Both the position numbers and the translations under genes were made by a program. A stretch of 38,743 nt of DNA, taken from NCBI GenBank assembly GCA_947371415.1, contig CANBPJ010000002.1, positions 1 to 38,743 of the forward strand, in the 5' to 3' direction. Under the pieces are notes generated by a model that worked only from the letters and a program-made list of their open reading frames with translations, had not been told where the DNA came from and made no database searches. Of this stretch, positions 22,578 through 30,695 are shown one piece after another (the stretch's first letter is position 1; each line of letters opens with the position of its first letter). This DNA comes from Burkholderiaceae bacterium (lineage in GTDB: Bacteria; Pseudomonadota; Gammaproteobacteria; Burkholderiales; Burkholderiaceae).

Positions 22578-23813
22578 ATGACCTCACCCCAACACCATGA
22601 CATCGTGGTGATTGGGGCAGGCATTGCAGGCGCAACTATTGCGCACGAGTTACTGGAGCGTGGTCAAACTGTTTGCATTGTTGACTCCGCACCCCAGCCC
22701 GCTTCTGCTTGTTCTAGTCATGCATATGCTATTGCTCACCCACATGTTGGCCGTGGCGCACCTCGCTTATTGCGACTAACCCGCATTGCTTTTCTGATGG
22801 CTGAAGCGCGCTGGGGTAAAGTTTGGAATCAGCATGGCATATTTCAGCCGACCAAAAAAGACAAAGTTTTTAAGCTTAAAGAAGTTTCTGACTATTTAAA
22901 AACCTTAGAACTGGGTGAGGATGTGGCGCAAGCACTTGATGCTAATCAGGCTGCGCAGATTTGCGGCATTCAACAAAGCGGTATTTGGCTTCCACGCGGT
23001 GCATCACTCAACATATCATCAGCAACCAGCGAAGCGCTGAAACCCCATCCGAAATTGACTTGCTGCTGGAGCACTCCAGTGAGTCGATTGGAAAAATTAG
23101 GTGCCAGCTGGCAATTATTTGATCACCAGGATGCACCTATTATGACTGCTGGTAAAGTGATTATTGCCGCAGCGTTGGAGACTAAAAGTTTAGCGGCAAG
23201 CATGGGTGTGCGCCTCCCTCTTAGGCCAGTGCGTGGTCAGCTGAGTATTTTTTCTGTCGCCGCAAATACTGTTTGGATTGAAAAATTACCAAAGACTGCG
23301 CTATCCGGTGACGGTTATTGTCTGCCAACCCAGAGAATGCCAGATGGTAGTTATCGCTGGATAGTGGGCTCCAGTTTTGATGAGGGAGAAGCTGATCTTC
23401 AAGACTGGGCTTCGAGCGATGACTTTAATCGCGAGCAGGCAAAAGGCCTGCTGAACTATGTGGAGGGTGACACAAGCCACCTTCAGAAGGTCGGAAGTTT
23501 TGTCGGTGTGCGTTGTGTTGCTGGCGATCGGCTACCTATCATTGGCGCACTCACTCAACGCCCAGGGATATTTTTGGCAACAGCCCTGGGGTCGAGAGGT
23601 GTACTTTGGTCGGCCTTGGCGGCCAAACTCATTACCGCTCAAGTGCTAGAGGACGACTTCGCTTTGCTGACGCGCTTGGGCTTTGCGGCGGACTTAGTCG
23701 CCGCACTTGCGCCTGCGCGTTTCTTTGCTGGAGCTTTAGCTGCAGCCCCCGCCTTAGGCGCCTTAGCCTCAAATTCAAAGCCAATCTTGCCGTCTGTACC
23801 CAGAGCTAAGTAA
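22578..23813 (+). CDS. mnmC: FAD-dependent oxidoreductase resembling the C-terminal oxidase domain of MnmC (standalone)
   Basis: DIVVIGAGIAGATIAHELLERG; PLRPVRGQLS; GVRCVAGDRLPIIG; ATALGSRGVLWSALAAKLI; terminal LVAALAPARFF, all MnmC(o)-like; no methyltransferase domain. Confidence 0.75.
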   Translation: MTSPQHHDIVVIGAGIAGATIAHELLERGQTVCIVDSAPQPASACSSHAYAIAHPHVGRGAPRLLRLTRIAFLMAEARWGKVWNQHGIFQPTKKDKVFKLKEVSDYLKTLELGEDVAQALDANQAAQICGIQQSGIWLPRGASLNISSATSEALKPHPKLTCCWSTPVSRLEKLGASWQLFDHQDAPIMTAGKVIIAAALETKSLAASMGVRLPLRPVRGQLSIFSVAANTVWIEKLPKTALSGDGYCLPTQRMPDGSYRWIVGSSFDEGEADLQDWASSDDFNREQAKGLLNYVEGDTSHLQKVGSFVGVRCVAGDRLPIIGALTQRPGIFLATALGSRGVLWSALAAKLITAQVLEDDFALLTRLGFAADLVAALAPARFFAGALAAAPALGALASNSKPILPSVPRAK

Positions 23814-26317
23814 GCTTTAAATCCCCGACCAGTGCGATTCGATTTGAAGTTGGTTAGTAAATCTGTTTTGCCCTCTGTAAGCAGTTTTTGTACTTGCTCC
23901 GTAGAAATTTCTTGCTGCAAAACAACCTTACCAGTTTTGAAATCACAGGTTTTTTCGGGGCCAGTATTCTTTTCGCACAAGTAGCGCATGCCATCTTCGT
24001 ACACGGCACCAGAGCACTTGGGACAAGCACCCAAAGCTTGGCGACCAGTAAAGTCGATTGCTTCGGCCTCATCTTCTTGAGAGTTACCAAAATCAAACTC
24101 TAATTTGAAGCCTGCATTTGGATAATCAGCATCGTCTTCAGGGATCTCGCTCAGTTTAATAATCGCCGCAAACGGCCTACCCATTTTGCTGCGGAATCCC
24201 TGTAGCGGCCCAATAGTTTTTTCGCGAAGTAGTTCTTCTACTTCTGGATATTCAAATGCACGCCCACCAGGAGTTTTGCTGATCGTAAAGCCGCACTTCT
24301 CACAAGCAAAGCGACGGTAGTTTTCTTTAACAGCACCTTTGCAGTGTGGGCAAGGTGTGGACATCGTGGCATAGTCACCTGGAATAGTGTCACTGTCATA
24401 TTCTTTTGCACGCTTAACTATGCGCTGCGTCATCTGTGCAATTTCTTGCATAAAAGTGTCGCGGTTCATTTCACCGCGTTCGATTAGCGAGAGCTTGTTT
24501 TCCCAATTACCTGTGAGATCGGGTCTGGTGAGTTCTTCAACATCCAGACCGCGCAAGAGTGTCATTAACTGGAATGCTTTAGCTGTTGGAATGAGTTCAC
24601 GCGCTTCGCGAACCATATATCTTTCTGCCAGCAGCCCTTCAATAATGGCCGCACGCGTTGCCGGTGTTCCTAAGCCCTTTTCAGCCATGGCCTCCCGCAT
24701 ATCGTCGTCATCAACCCATTTGCCTGCACTCTCCATTGCCGATAACAATGTTGCTTCTGTATAGCGGGCCGGCGGTTTGGTTTTTAGGGGGATTGCAGCG
24801 ATGGATTCAGTTTGTACGGTTTCGCCTGCTTGTACCGCTACTAGTTCATCATCCGCTTGATTAGATCGGCCATATACCGTTAACCAACCCGGGGTGACCA
24901 ATACGCGACCTTCAGTTTTAAAGTGATGCCCTGATGCTTCGGTGATGCGAGTGGTGACGCGGAACTCAGCTGCAGGATAAAACACGGCCAAGAAACGGCG
25001 CACAACCAAGTCATATAATTTTTGCTCTGGCTCACTGAGGGTCTTAGGAGACTCTAAGGTGGGAATGATTGCAAAGTGATCGGATATTTTTGAGTTATCA
25101 AAAATTCGTTTGTTTGGCTTGATCCAGCCATAACCCGCTTTAGCTTTTGGATCCTTGGGATCACCTTGCAAAATTTGTTTGGCGAACTGCCGATACTCTT
25201 GTGAGTGCTCAGCCAGGTTTTCCATGGTCTGCTTCACAGTATCCAAATAATCTTCAGGCAAAGCTTTGGCATCGGTACGAGGATAAGTCAGCACCTTATG
25301 GCGCTCGTAAAGCGCTTGGGCAAGCCCCAAGGTGTTTTTAGCGGAGAAGCCAAAGCGAGCATTTGCTTCACGCTGCAAGCTAGTTAAATCAAACAGCTGA
25401 GGCGCTAGTTGGGTGGCTGGCTTTGCCTCTTCTTTCACGCTCGCTTTTTTATCGCGACATGCAGCAACAATGCTTTGTGCGGCGGCTTCGCTCCAAAGGC
25501 GATTCTCTCGGGCGTCTGGGGCCGCAACATCTTTCTTAAATTTAGGGTCAAACCAGCGACCTTCATAAACACCGGCTGCAGCAATAAATTCAGCCTTCAC
25601 TTCCCAATAGTCTTTGGAAATAAATTTGCGAATCAGTTCTTCACGCTCAACCACAATCGATAGGGTTGGAGTCTGCACTCGACCTACTGTCGTCAGAAAG
25701 AACCCACCGCTTTTGCTATTGAATGCAGTCATAGCGCGGGTACCGTTGATGCCTACTAACCAATCCGCCTCAGATCGGCAGCGCGCCGCATCTGCCAGGG
25801 GCTGCATGTCGACATCACTACGGAGGGAGGCAAAGCCATCCCGAATGGCTGCAGGCGTCATTGATTGCAGCCAGAGGCGCTTAATGGCTTGTGGCGCTTT
25901 TGCATGTTGCGCAATCAGGCGGAAGATCAACTCACCTTCGCGACCCGCGTCACAGGCGTTAATGAGCTCATGAATGTCTTTGCGCTTGATGAGCTTTTGC
26001 AAGACCTTCAGGCGCGACTCAGTTTTGGCGATGGGGCGTAAATCAAAATAAGGGGGTACAACCGGTAAGTTGGCGAACGACCATTTACCACGTTTGACGT
26101 CAAACTCTTCGGGAGCGGCAATCTCTAATAGGTGGCCAACTGCAGAAGAGATAACAAAGTCATCGCTCTCAAAATAATCTTCGTATTTAGTAAAGCCGCC
26201 TAAAGCCTTGGCAATGTCATTGGCAACAGAAGGTTTCTCCGCGATGATCAGCGCCTTGGGATGGTCCCCAGCCGAAGTCTTAGTACTGCTTTTTTTGGTA
26301 GATGCTTTAGTTGCCAC
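23639..26317 (-). CDS. topB: DNA topoisomerase III (type IA)
   Basis: KALIIAEKPSVANDIAKALGG; VGRVQTPTLSIVVEREE; C-terminal zinc-ribbon-like CPHC/CEKC and an Ala/Lys-rich tail. Confidence 0.96.
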   Translation of the reverse strand: MATKASTKKSSTKTSAGDHPKALIIAEKPSVANDIAKALGGFTKYEDYFESDDFVISSAVGHLLEIAAPEEFDVKRGKWSFANLPVVPPYFDLRPIAKTESRLKVLQKLIKRKDIHELINACDAGREGELIFRLIAQHAKAPQAIKRLWLQSMTPAAIRDGFASLRSDVDMQPLADAARCRSEADWLVGINGTRAMTAFNSKSGGFFLTTVGRVQTPTLSIVVEREELIRKFISKDYWEVKAEFIAAAGVYEGRWFDPKFKKDVAAPDARENRLWSEAAAQSIVAACRDKKASVKEEAKPATQLAPQLFDLTSLQREANARFGFSAKNTLGLAQALYERHKVLTYPRTDAKALPEDYLDTVKQTMENLAEHSQEYRQFAKQILQGDPKDPKAKAGYGWIKPNKRIFDNSKISDHFAIIPTLESPKTLSEPEQKLYDLVVRRFLAVFYPAAEFRVTTRITEASGHHFKTEGRVLVTPGWLTVYGRSNQADDELVAVQAGETVQTESIAAIPLKTKPPARYTEATLLSAMESAGKWVDDDDMREAMAEKGLGTPATRAAIIEGLLAERYMVREARELIPTAKAFQLMTLLRGLDVEELTRPDLTGNWENKLSLIERGEMNRDTFMQEIAQMTQRIVKRAKEYDSDTIPGDYATMSTPCPHCKGAVKENYRRFACEKCGFTISKTPGGRAFEYPEVEELLREKTIGPLQGFRSKMGRPFAAIIKLSEIPEDDADYPNAGFKLEFDFGNSQEDEAEAIDFTGRQALGACPKCSGAVYEDGMRYLCEKNTGPEKTCDFKTGKVVLQQEISTEQVQKLLTEGKTDLLTNFKSNRTGRGFKAYLALGTDGKIGFEFEAKAPKAGAAAKAPAKKRAGASAATKSAAKPKRVSKAKSSSST

Positions 26318-26446
26318 GCGTTTTGCCTAAATTTGAGCTTGAAATGATGTTTTAACGGGGAAAACAGAGGGCCAATTTAAACCTAATCTCAGCCTGATGC
26401 TCCCTATATCCCTTTTTTATTATTAACCGATAAATTGTCAAAAGTC

Positions 26447-26468
26447 CAAAAACCCAATTTTTTTGGGT
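26447..26468 (-). terminator. putative intrinsic terminator after dprA
   Basis: On the - strand ACCCAA-AAAAA-TTGGGT followed by TTTT; 46 bp downstream of the dprA stop. Confidence 0.5.
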
Positions 26469-26513
26469 GCATTGGCAGTGTATTGACTAGCTTCTTTGCA
26501 CTGAAAACAGGGT

Positions 26514-27212
26514 TTAATGGGCTTTAAAAGCGGTTTTTGGCCATTTTGGCAACTCCTCAAGAATATCTTGAGGAGATTGAATCAGTTTGGCACCTTGCTG
26601 AAGCAGTTGGTGGCAGCCTCTAGAAAGGGGGTGATGTATCGATCCAGGGATGGCGAATATTTCACGCCCAAGCTCGCAGCCTAGCCTTGCTGTAATAAGC
26701 GAACCAGATCGTTCCGCTGCCTCGATCACTAGGATCCCTAGCGAAAGGGCTGCAATGATGCGGTTGCGGCGAGGAAAGTGGCAGGGTTTTGGTCCTAGGC
26801 CAGGCGCTAGCTCGGAGATCAGTAGCCCATATCTGGCGATTTCCCTGGCTAATCCGAGATGCTCTCGTGGATAGACGATATCAAGCCCGGTTCCGCATAC
26901 CGCTAGGGTTGGATGATTCTGCTTCGGCCCGAGAGCCCCCCAATGGGCTGCTCCGTCGATACCCCGGGCCAACCCAGAAATCACTAGATACCCTGCCTCA
27001 GATAGCGCCTGCGCAAAAAAGTGGGCGTTTTTAATTCCCTCTGGGCTGGCAGCCCGTGAGCCAACAATGGCGAGCATGGGTAAGTTGAGCAGACTAATAT
27101 CGCCATATATATAGAGTGAATTGGGCGGGTCGCATAAATCCAGTAGTCGGGTTGGGTAGTTGGGGGTATTTCGCCTAATTTGGGTGATGTGCGATGTTTT
27201 GGGAGTGTTCAT
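26514..27212 (-). CDS. dprA: DNA-processing protein DprA/Smf, short form
   Basis: MLAIVGSRAASPEGIKNAHFFAQALSEAGYLVISGLARGIDGAAHWGAL; CGTGLDIVYPREH; FPRRNRIIAALS; ERSGSLITARLGCELGREIFAIPGSIHHPLSRGCHQLLQQGAKLI. Confidence 0.95.
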   Translation of the reverse strand: MNTPKTSHITQIRRNTPNYPTRLLDLCDPPNSLYIYGDISLLNLPMLAIVGSRAASPEGIKNAHFFAQALSEAGYLVISGLARGIDGAAHWGALGPKQNHPTLAVCGTGLDIVYPREHLGLAREIARYGLLISELAPGLGPKPCHFPRRNRIIAALSLGILVIEAAERSGSLITARLGCELGREIFAIPGSIHHPLSRGCHQLLQQGAKLIQSPQDILEELPKWPKTAFKAH

Positions 27213-27283
27213 AAAGCAATTTTCGGCATAGGGCTAGTTATAACTATCGGGACAGTCTGATTACTCTGTTGGATAATTCCAGC

Positions 27284-27799
27284 ATGGCCTTATTAACTGT
27301 CCTTTGTTATCCAGATCCACGCCTACACAAGGTTGCTAAACCTGTAGCGCAAGTGGACACGCGCATCAAAAAAATTGTGGCTGACATGGCAGATACCATG
27401 TACGAAGCTCCTGGGGTTGGCTTGGCCGCAACTCAGGTGGACATTCATGAGCGGATCGTGGTGATTGACGTATCTGACGGCCAGAATGAGTTGATGGTGT
27501 TTATCAATCCAGAATTAGTTTGGTCAAGCCCGGAAATGAAATCGTGGCGCGAGGGATGTCTTTCTGTGCCCGAGTATTACGATGAGGTTGATCGCCCTGC
27601 CGTTGTTCGAGTAAGGGCGCTCGATATCAACGGTAAAGCATTCGAGGTGGAGGCAGATGGCTTGTTGGCAGTCTGCTTGCAACACGAGATGGATCATTTG
27701 CAAGGCAAGGTATTCGTTGAATACCTCTCTATGTTGAAGCGCAATCGCATTTCTTTAAAAATGAAAAAGCGCGCCAAAGAATTAGTAGGCGAGCGCTAA
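27284..27799 (+). CDS. def: peptide deformylase
   Basis: [52 protein letters not shown]. Start at ATG 27284 preferred over the 27269 ORF start. Confidence 0.97.
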   Translation: MALLTVLCYPDPRLHKVAKPVAQVDTRIKKIVADMADTMYEAPGVGLAATQVDIHERIVVIDVSDGQNELMVFINPELVWSSPEMKSWREGCLSVPEYYDEVDRPAVVRVRALDINGKAFEVEADGLLAVCLQHEMDHLQGKVFVEYLSMLKRNRISLKMKKRAKELVGER

Positions 27800-27806
27800 G
27801 CGCCCA

Positions 27807-28802
27807 ATGAAAATTGTTTTTGCAGGCACCCCGGATTTCGCTGCACAAGCAATGCGCGCAATAGATCAGGCTGGCCATGAAATTGTTTTAGCGCTAACGC
27901 AACCGGATCGTCGTGCTGGTCGGGGGATGCATCTTCAAGCGAGCCCTGTAAAAGTGTTTGCACAGGAGAAAAACATCCCAGTGTTACAACCGGAAACCTT
28001 AAAGCAAGGCCATACAGACTTACAAAAAAGAGCTGCAGCCCAAGAGGCGTATCAATGTTTATCCGGCATTGAATTTGATGCAATGGTAGTTGTCGCTTAC
28101 GGTTTAATTCTTCCTCAGGACATCCTAGACCTAGCCTCTCAAAATGGACGACAGGGTTGTTTTAATATTCACGCCTCCTTATTGCCGAGGTGGCGTGGCG
28201 CTGCGCCGATTCAGCGCGCCATCGAAAGCGGTGACGACAGTACTGGGGTAAGCATCATGCAGATGGATGCTGGCTTAGATACTGGGGATACTGTCTTAGT
28301 GAGAGATCTGAAAATTACTCCACAAGAAACTAGCGCATCACTGCATGACCGTTTGGCAGTGTTGGGCGCCGAATTAATGGTGAAGACCCTCAACACCTTG
28401 GATCAAGGTGTGGTGATTACCAGAACTCCGCAGCCCAGTGAGGGCATTACCTATGCGGAAAAAATACTCAAGAACGAAGCGGAGATTGATTGGGGGCTAA
28501 GCGCCAATGAAATCGATCGACGCATTCGTGCATTCAATCCATTCCCTGGATCCACTAGTAGTCTCAATGGTGATTTGCTGAAGTTTTGGAATTCTTGCTT
28601 GCCTAGCAAGGGGCAGATAGAGCAATCTCCAAATCCCGGGCAGGTGTTGGGGTTTAGCGAGGATGGCGTATATGTTCAGTGTGGCGAGGGCGCCATTGAA
28701 ATCTTAGAGATGCAAAAGTCCGGTGGAAAAAAGATTAGCGCAAGCGCTTGCCTGCAAACTTATCGCGCGCAAGAAAAAATAATGCAGTTTAAGAAAGACT
28801 AA
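27807..28802 (+). CDS. fmt: methionyl-tRNA formyltransferase
   Basis: MKIVFAGTPDFAAQAMRAI; NIHASLLPRWRGAAPIQRAIESGDDSTGVSIMQMDAGLDTGD. Confidence 0.98.
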   Translation: MKIVFAGTPDFAAQAMRAIDQAGHEIVLALTQPDRRAGRGMHLQASPVKVFAQEKNIPVLQPETLKQGHTDLQKRAAAQEAYQCLSGIEFDAMVVVAYGLILPQDILDLASQNGRQGCFNIHASLLPRWRGAAPIQRAIESGDDSTGVSIMQMDAGLDTGDTVLVRDLKITPQETSASLHDRLAVLGAELMVKTLNTLDQGVVITRTPQPSEGITYAEKILKNEAEIDWGLSANEIDRRIRAFNPFPGSTSSLNGDLLKFWNSCLPSKGQIEQSPNPGQVLGFSEDGVYVQCGEGAIEILEMQKSGGKKISASACLQTYRAQEKIMQFKKD

Positions 28803-28803
28803 T

Positions 28804-30117
28804 TTGACCGACCAAAAAACACCACGCAGCCTTCCTCTATCCGAGGCTATTACGATTTCTGCGCAAGCAATTGGCGAAGTGATGGCTGGTAGATCACTCA
28901 CAGAGGTGTTAGATCAGCTGGATGTGCACGAGCGCCCTATTGTTCAAAGCTTAACTTTTGACGCCTTGCGTAAGTGGGTAAGATCTCAGGAATTTATCGA
29001 GCAATTTATTCCGAAGGCGCCACCACCAGAGGTGGAATATTTATTGTGTGTCGCGATTGCTTTGTTTTTGCAGAATGGGGTAGAGGGCAAAGGATATGCG
29101 ATACACACGATTGTTGATCAGGCCGTAAAGGCTTGTAGCGAATATGAGCCAACAATGTATGCCAAGGGTTTGGTTAATGCTGTTCTGCGCAAAGTAAGCC
29201 TTGCAGTTCAGGCTGAGAATGAAAAGCCTTATCCACCAGACCCCATCCCCATGTTTTTCCCGCCTTGGTGGCGAGCTAGCCTAAAGCGTAACTATTCGAA
29301 GGCTTGGCAGGCAATGCTGATTCAGCAGGCGCAACGTGCACCCCTGATTTTGCGAGTGAATGCCAAACAACATACGCGCCAGGAATATCAAGATTTATTA
29401 AAACAAGCTGGTATTGCATCAGAGCTTATTAGTGAGATAGCTGGCGTTGCCTTAGATTCGGCTTTACTGTTGCGCGAGCCAGTGCCCGTATCGGATTTAC
29501 CGGATTTTTATAGTGGTGCAGTTTCTGTTCAAGATGCTGGTGCGCAAATTGCCGCAGTATTGCTTGATCCAAAGCCGGGAGACCGGATATTGGATGCTTG
29601 TGCTGCGCCCGGTGGAAAAACCGCCCATTTACTAGAGCTTGCCCAATGTGACATGATTGCCTTGGAGCTAGATGGCGAGCGACTTGGAAAAATTGGCGGC
29701 AACCTAGATCGCTTGCGTCTGCATTCTAATGCTGTCCAGGTGGTGCGCGGCGATGCCTCGAAAGCAGCATGGTGGGATGGCAAGCCATTCGACAAAATCT
29801 TGTTGGACGCGCCTTGCTCGGCTTCAGGCATTGTTGCAAGGCATCCTGATATTCCATTTTTACGTCGTGAGGCAGATATTAAGGCGTTGCAGCAAAGACA
29901 ACGGGCAATCCTTGAACAGGCCTGGAAGATGCTAAGGCCTGAAGGAACGCTTTTATACGTGACTTGTTCTGTATTTCCCGAGGAAGGTGAAGAGCAGGCA
30001 ATTTGGTTTTCTGCAGAGCATGCCGATGCGTTACGATTAAGCGCCCCCGGGCAAATTTTGCCTGCCGAGCTAAATGATGGTTTTTACTATGCTTTGTTTA
30101 AGAAAAATGGGCCATGA
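28804..30117 (+). CDS. rsmB: 16S rRNA (cytosine-C5) methyltransferase RsmB (Sun)
   Basis: ILDACAAPGGKTAHLLEL; ILLDAPCSASGIVARHPDI; LLYVTCSVFPEE; NusB-like N-terminus; TTG start. Confidence 0.95.
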   Translation: MTDQKTPRSLPLSEAITISAQAIGEVMAGRSLTEVLDQLDVHERPIVQSLTFDALRKWVRSQEFIEQFIPKAPPPEVEYLLCVAIALFLQNGVEGKGYAIHTIVDQAVKACSEYEPTMYAKGLVNAVLRKVSLAVQAENEKPYPPDPIPMFFPPWWRASLKRNYSKAWQAMLIQQAQRAPLILRVNAKQHTRQEYQDLLKQAGIASELISEIAGVALDSALLLREPVPVSDLPDFYSGAVSVQDAGAQIAAVLLDPKPGDRILDACAAPGGKTAHLLELAQCDMIALELDGERLGKIGGNLDRLRLHSNAVQVVRGDASKAAWWDGKPFDKILLDAPCSASGIVARHPDIPFLRREADIKALQQRQRAILEQAWKMLRPEGTLLYVTCSVFPEEGEEQAIWFSAEHADALRLSAPGQILPAELNDGFYYALFKKNGP

Positions 30118-30695
30118 GCCAAGGCATTAAGCAATTCATTCTCTGCAGTTTGCTAGCGCTGAGTATTTTTTCAGTAGCAGCCAGCGCAGAGGGAATCAAG
30201 ATTAAATCTGCTGAATTGGAGCGGGTGGATAACGACTGGCTCTTAAATGCCACATTTAAGATTGACTTAACCCCAGGCTTGGAGGATGCAGTCCAAAAAG
30301 GGGTGGTTTTATATTTTCAAACTGAGTTTGATTTAACTCGTTCGCGTTGGTATTGGTTTGAGGAAAAGCCAGCATTTGCTCAGCGACAAACGCGCCTCTC
30401 TTATCAGCCGCTGACTCAGGAATATCGCATTGCTTCCGAAGGCTTTACTTTTTCTGCTAAAACAATTTTTGAGGCCCTGCAGGCAGTTGGTAGTATTGGT
30501 GGCTGGAGGGTGATTGATAACAATCAAATCGATCCAAGCAAGTCTTACACTGCGGCATTAAGAATGACTTTGGATTTAAGCAAGCTACCAAAACCGTTTC
30601 AAGTAAACGCCTTAAATAATCGCGATTGGAATGTCGCTAGTGACTGGTTGCGATTTCCATTCTCACCAAGTGGCCCCAATCTAATTAAGCGATGA
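30114..30695 (+). CDS. DUF4390-like putative exported protein
   Basis: Signal-peptide-like N-terminus; location between rsmB and the NtrY-like kinase, with overlapping start/stop codons on both sides. Confidence 0.75.
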   Translation: MSQGIKQFILCSLLALSIFSVAASAEGIKIKSAELERVDNDWLLNATFKIDLTPGLEDAVQKGVVLYFQTEFDLTRSRWYWFEEKPAFAQRQTRLSYQPLTQEYRIASEGFTFSAKTIFEALQAVGSIGGWRVIDNNQIDPSKSYTAALRMTLDLSKLPKPFQVNALNNRDWNVASDWLRFPFSPSGPNLIKR

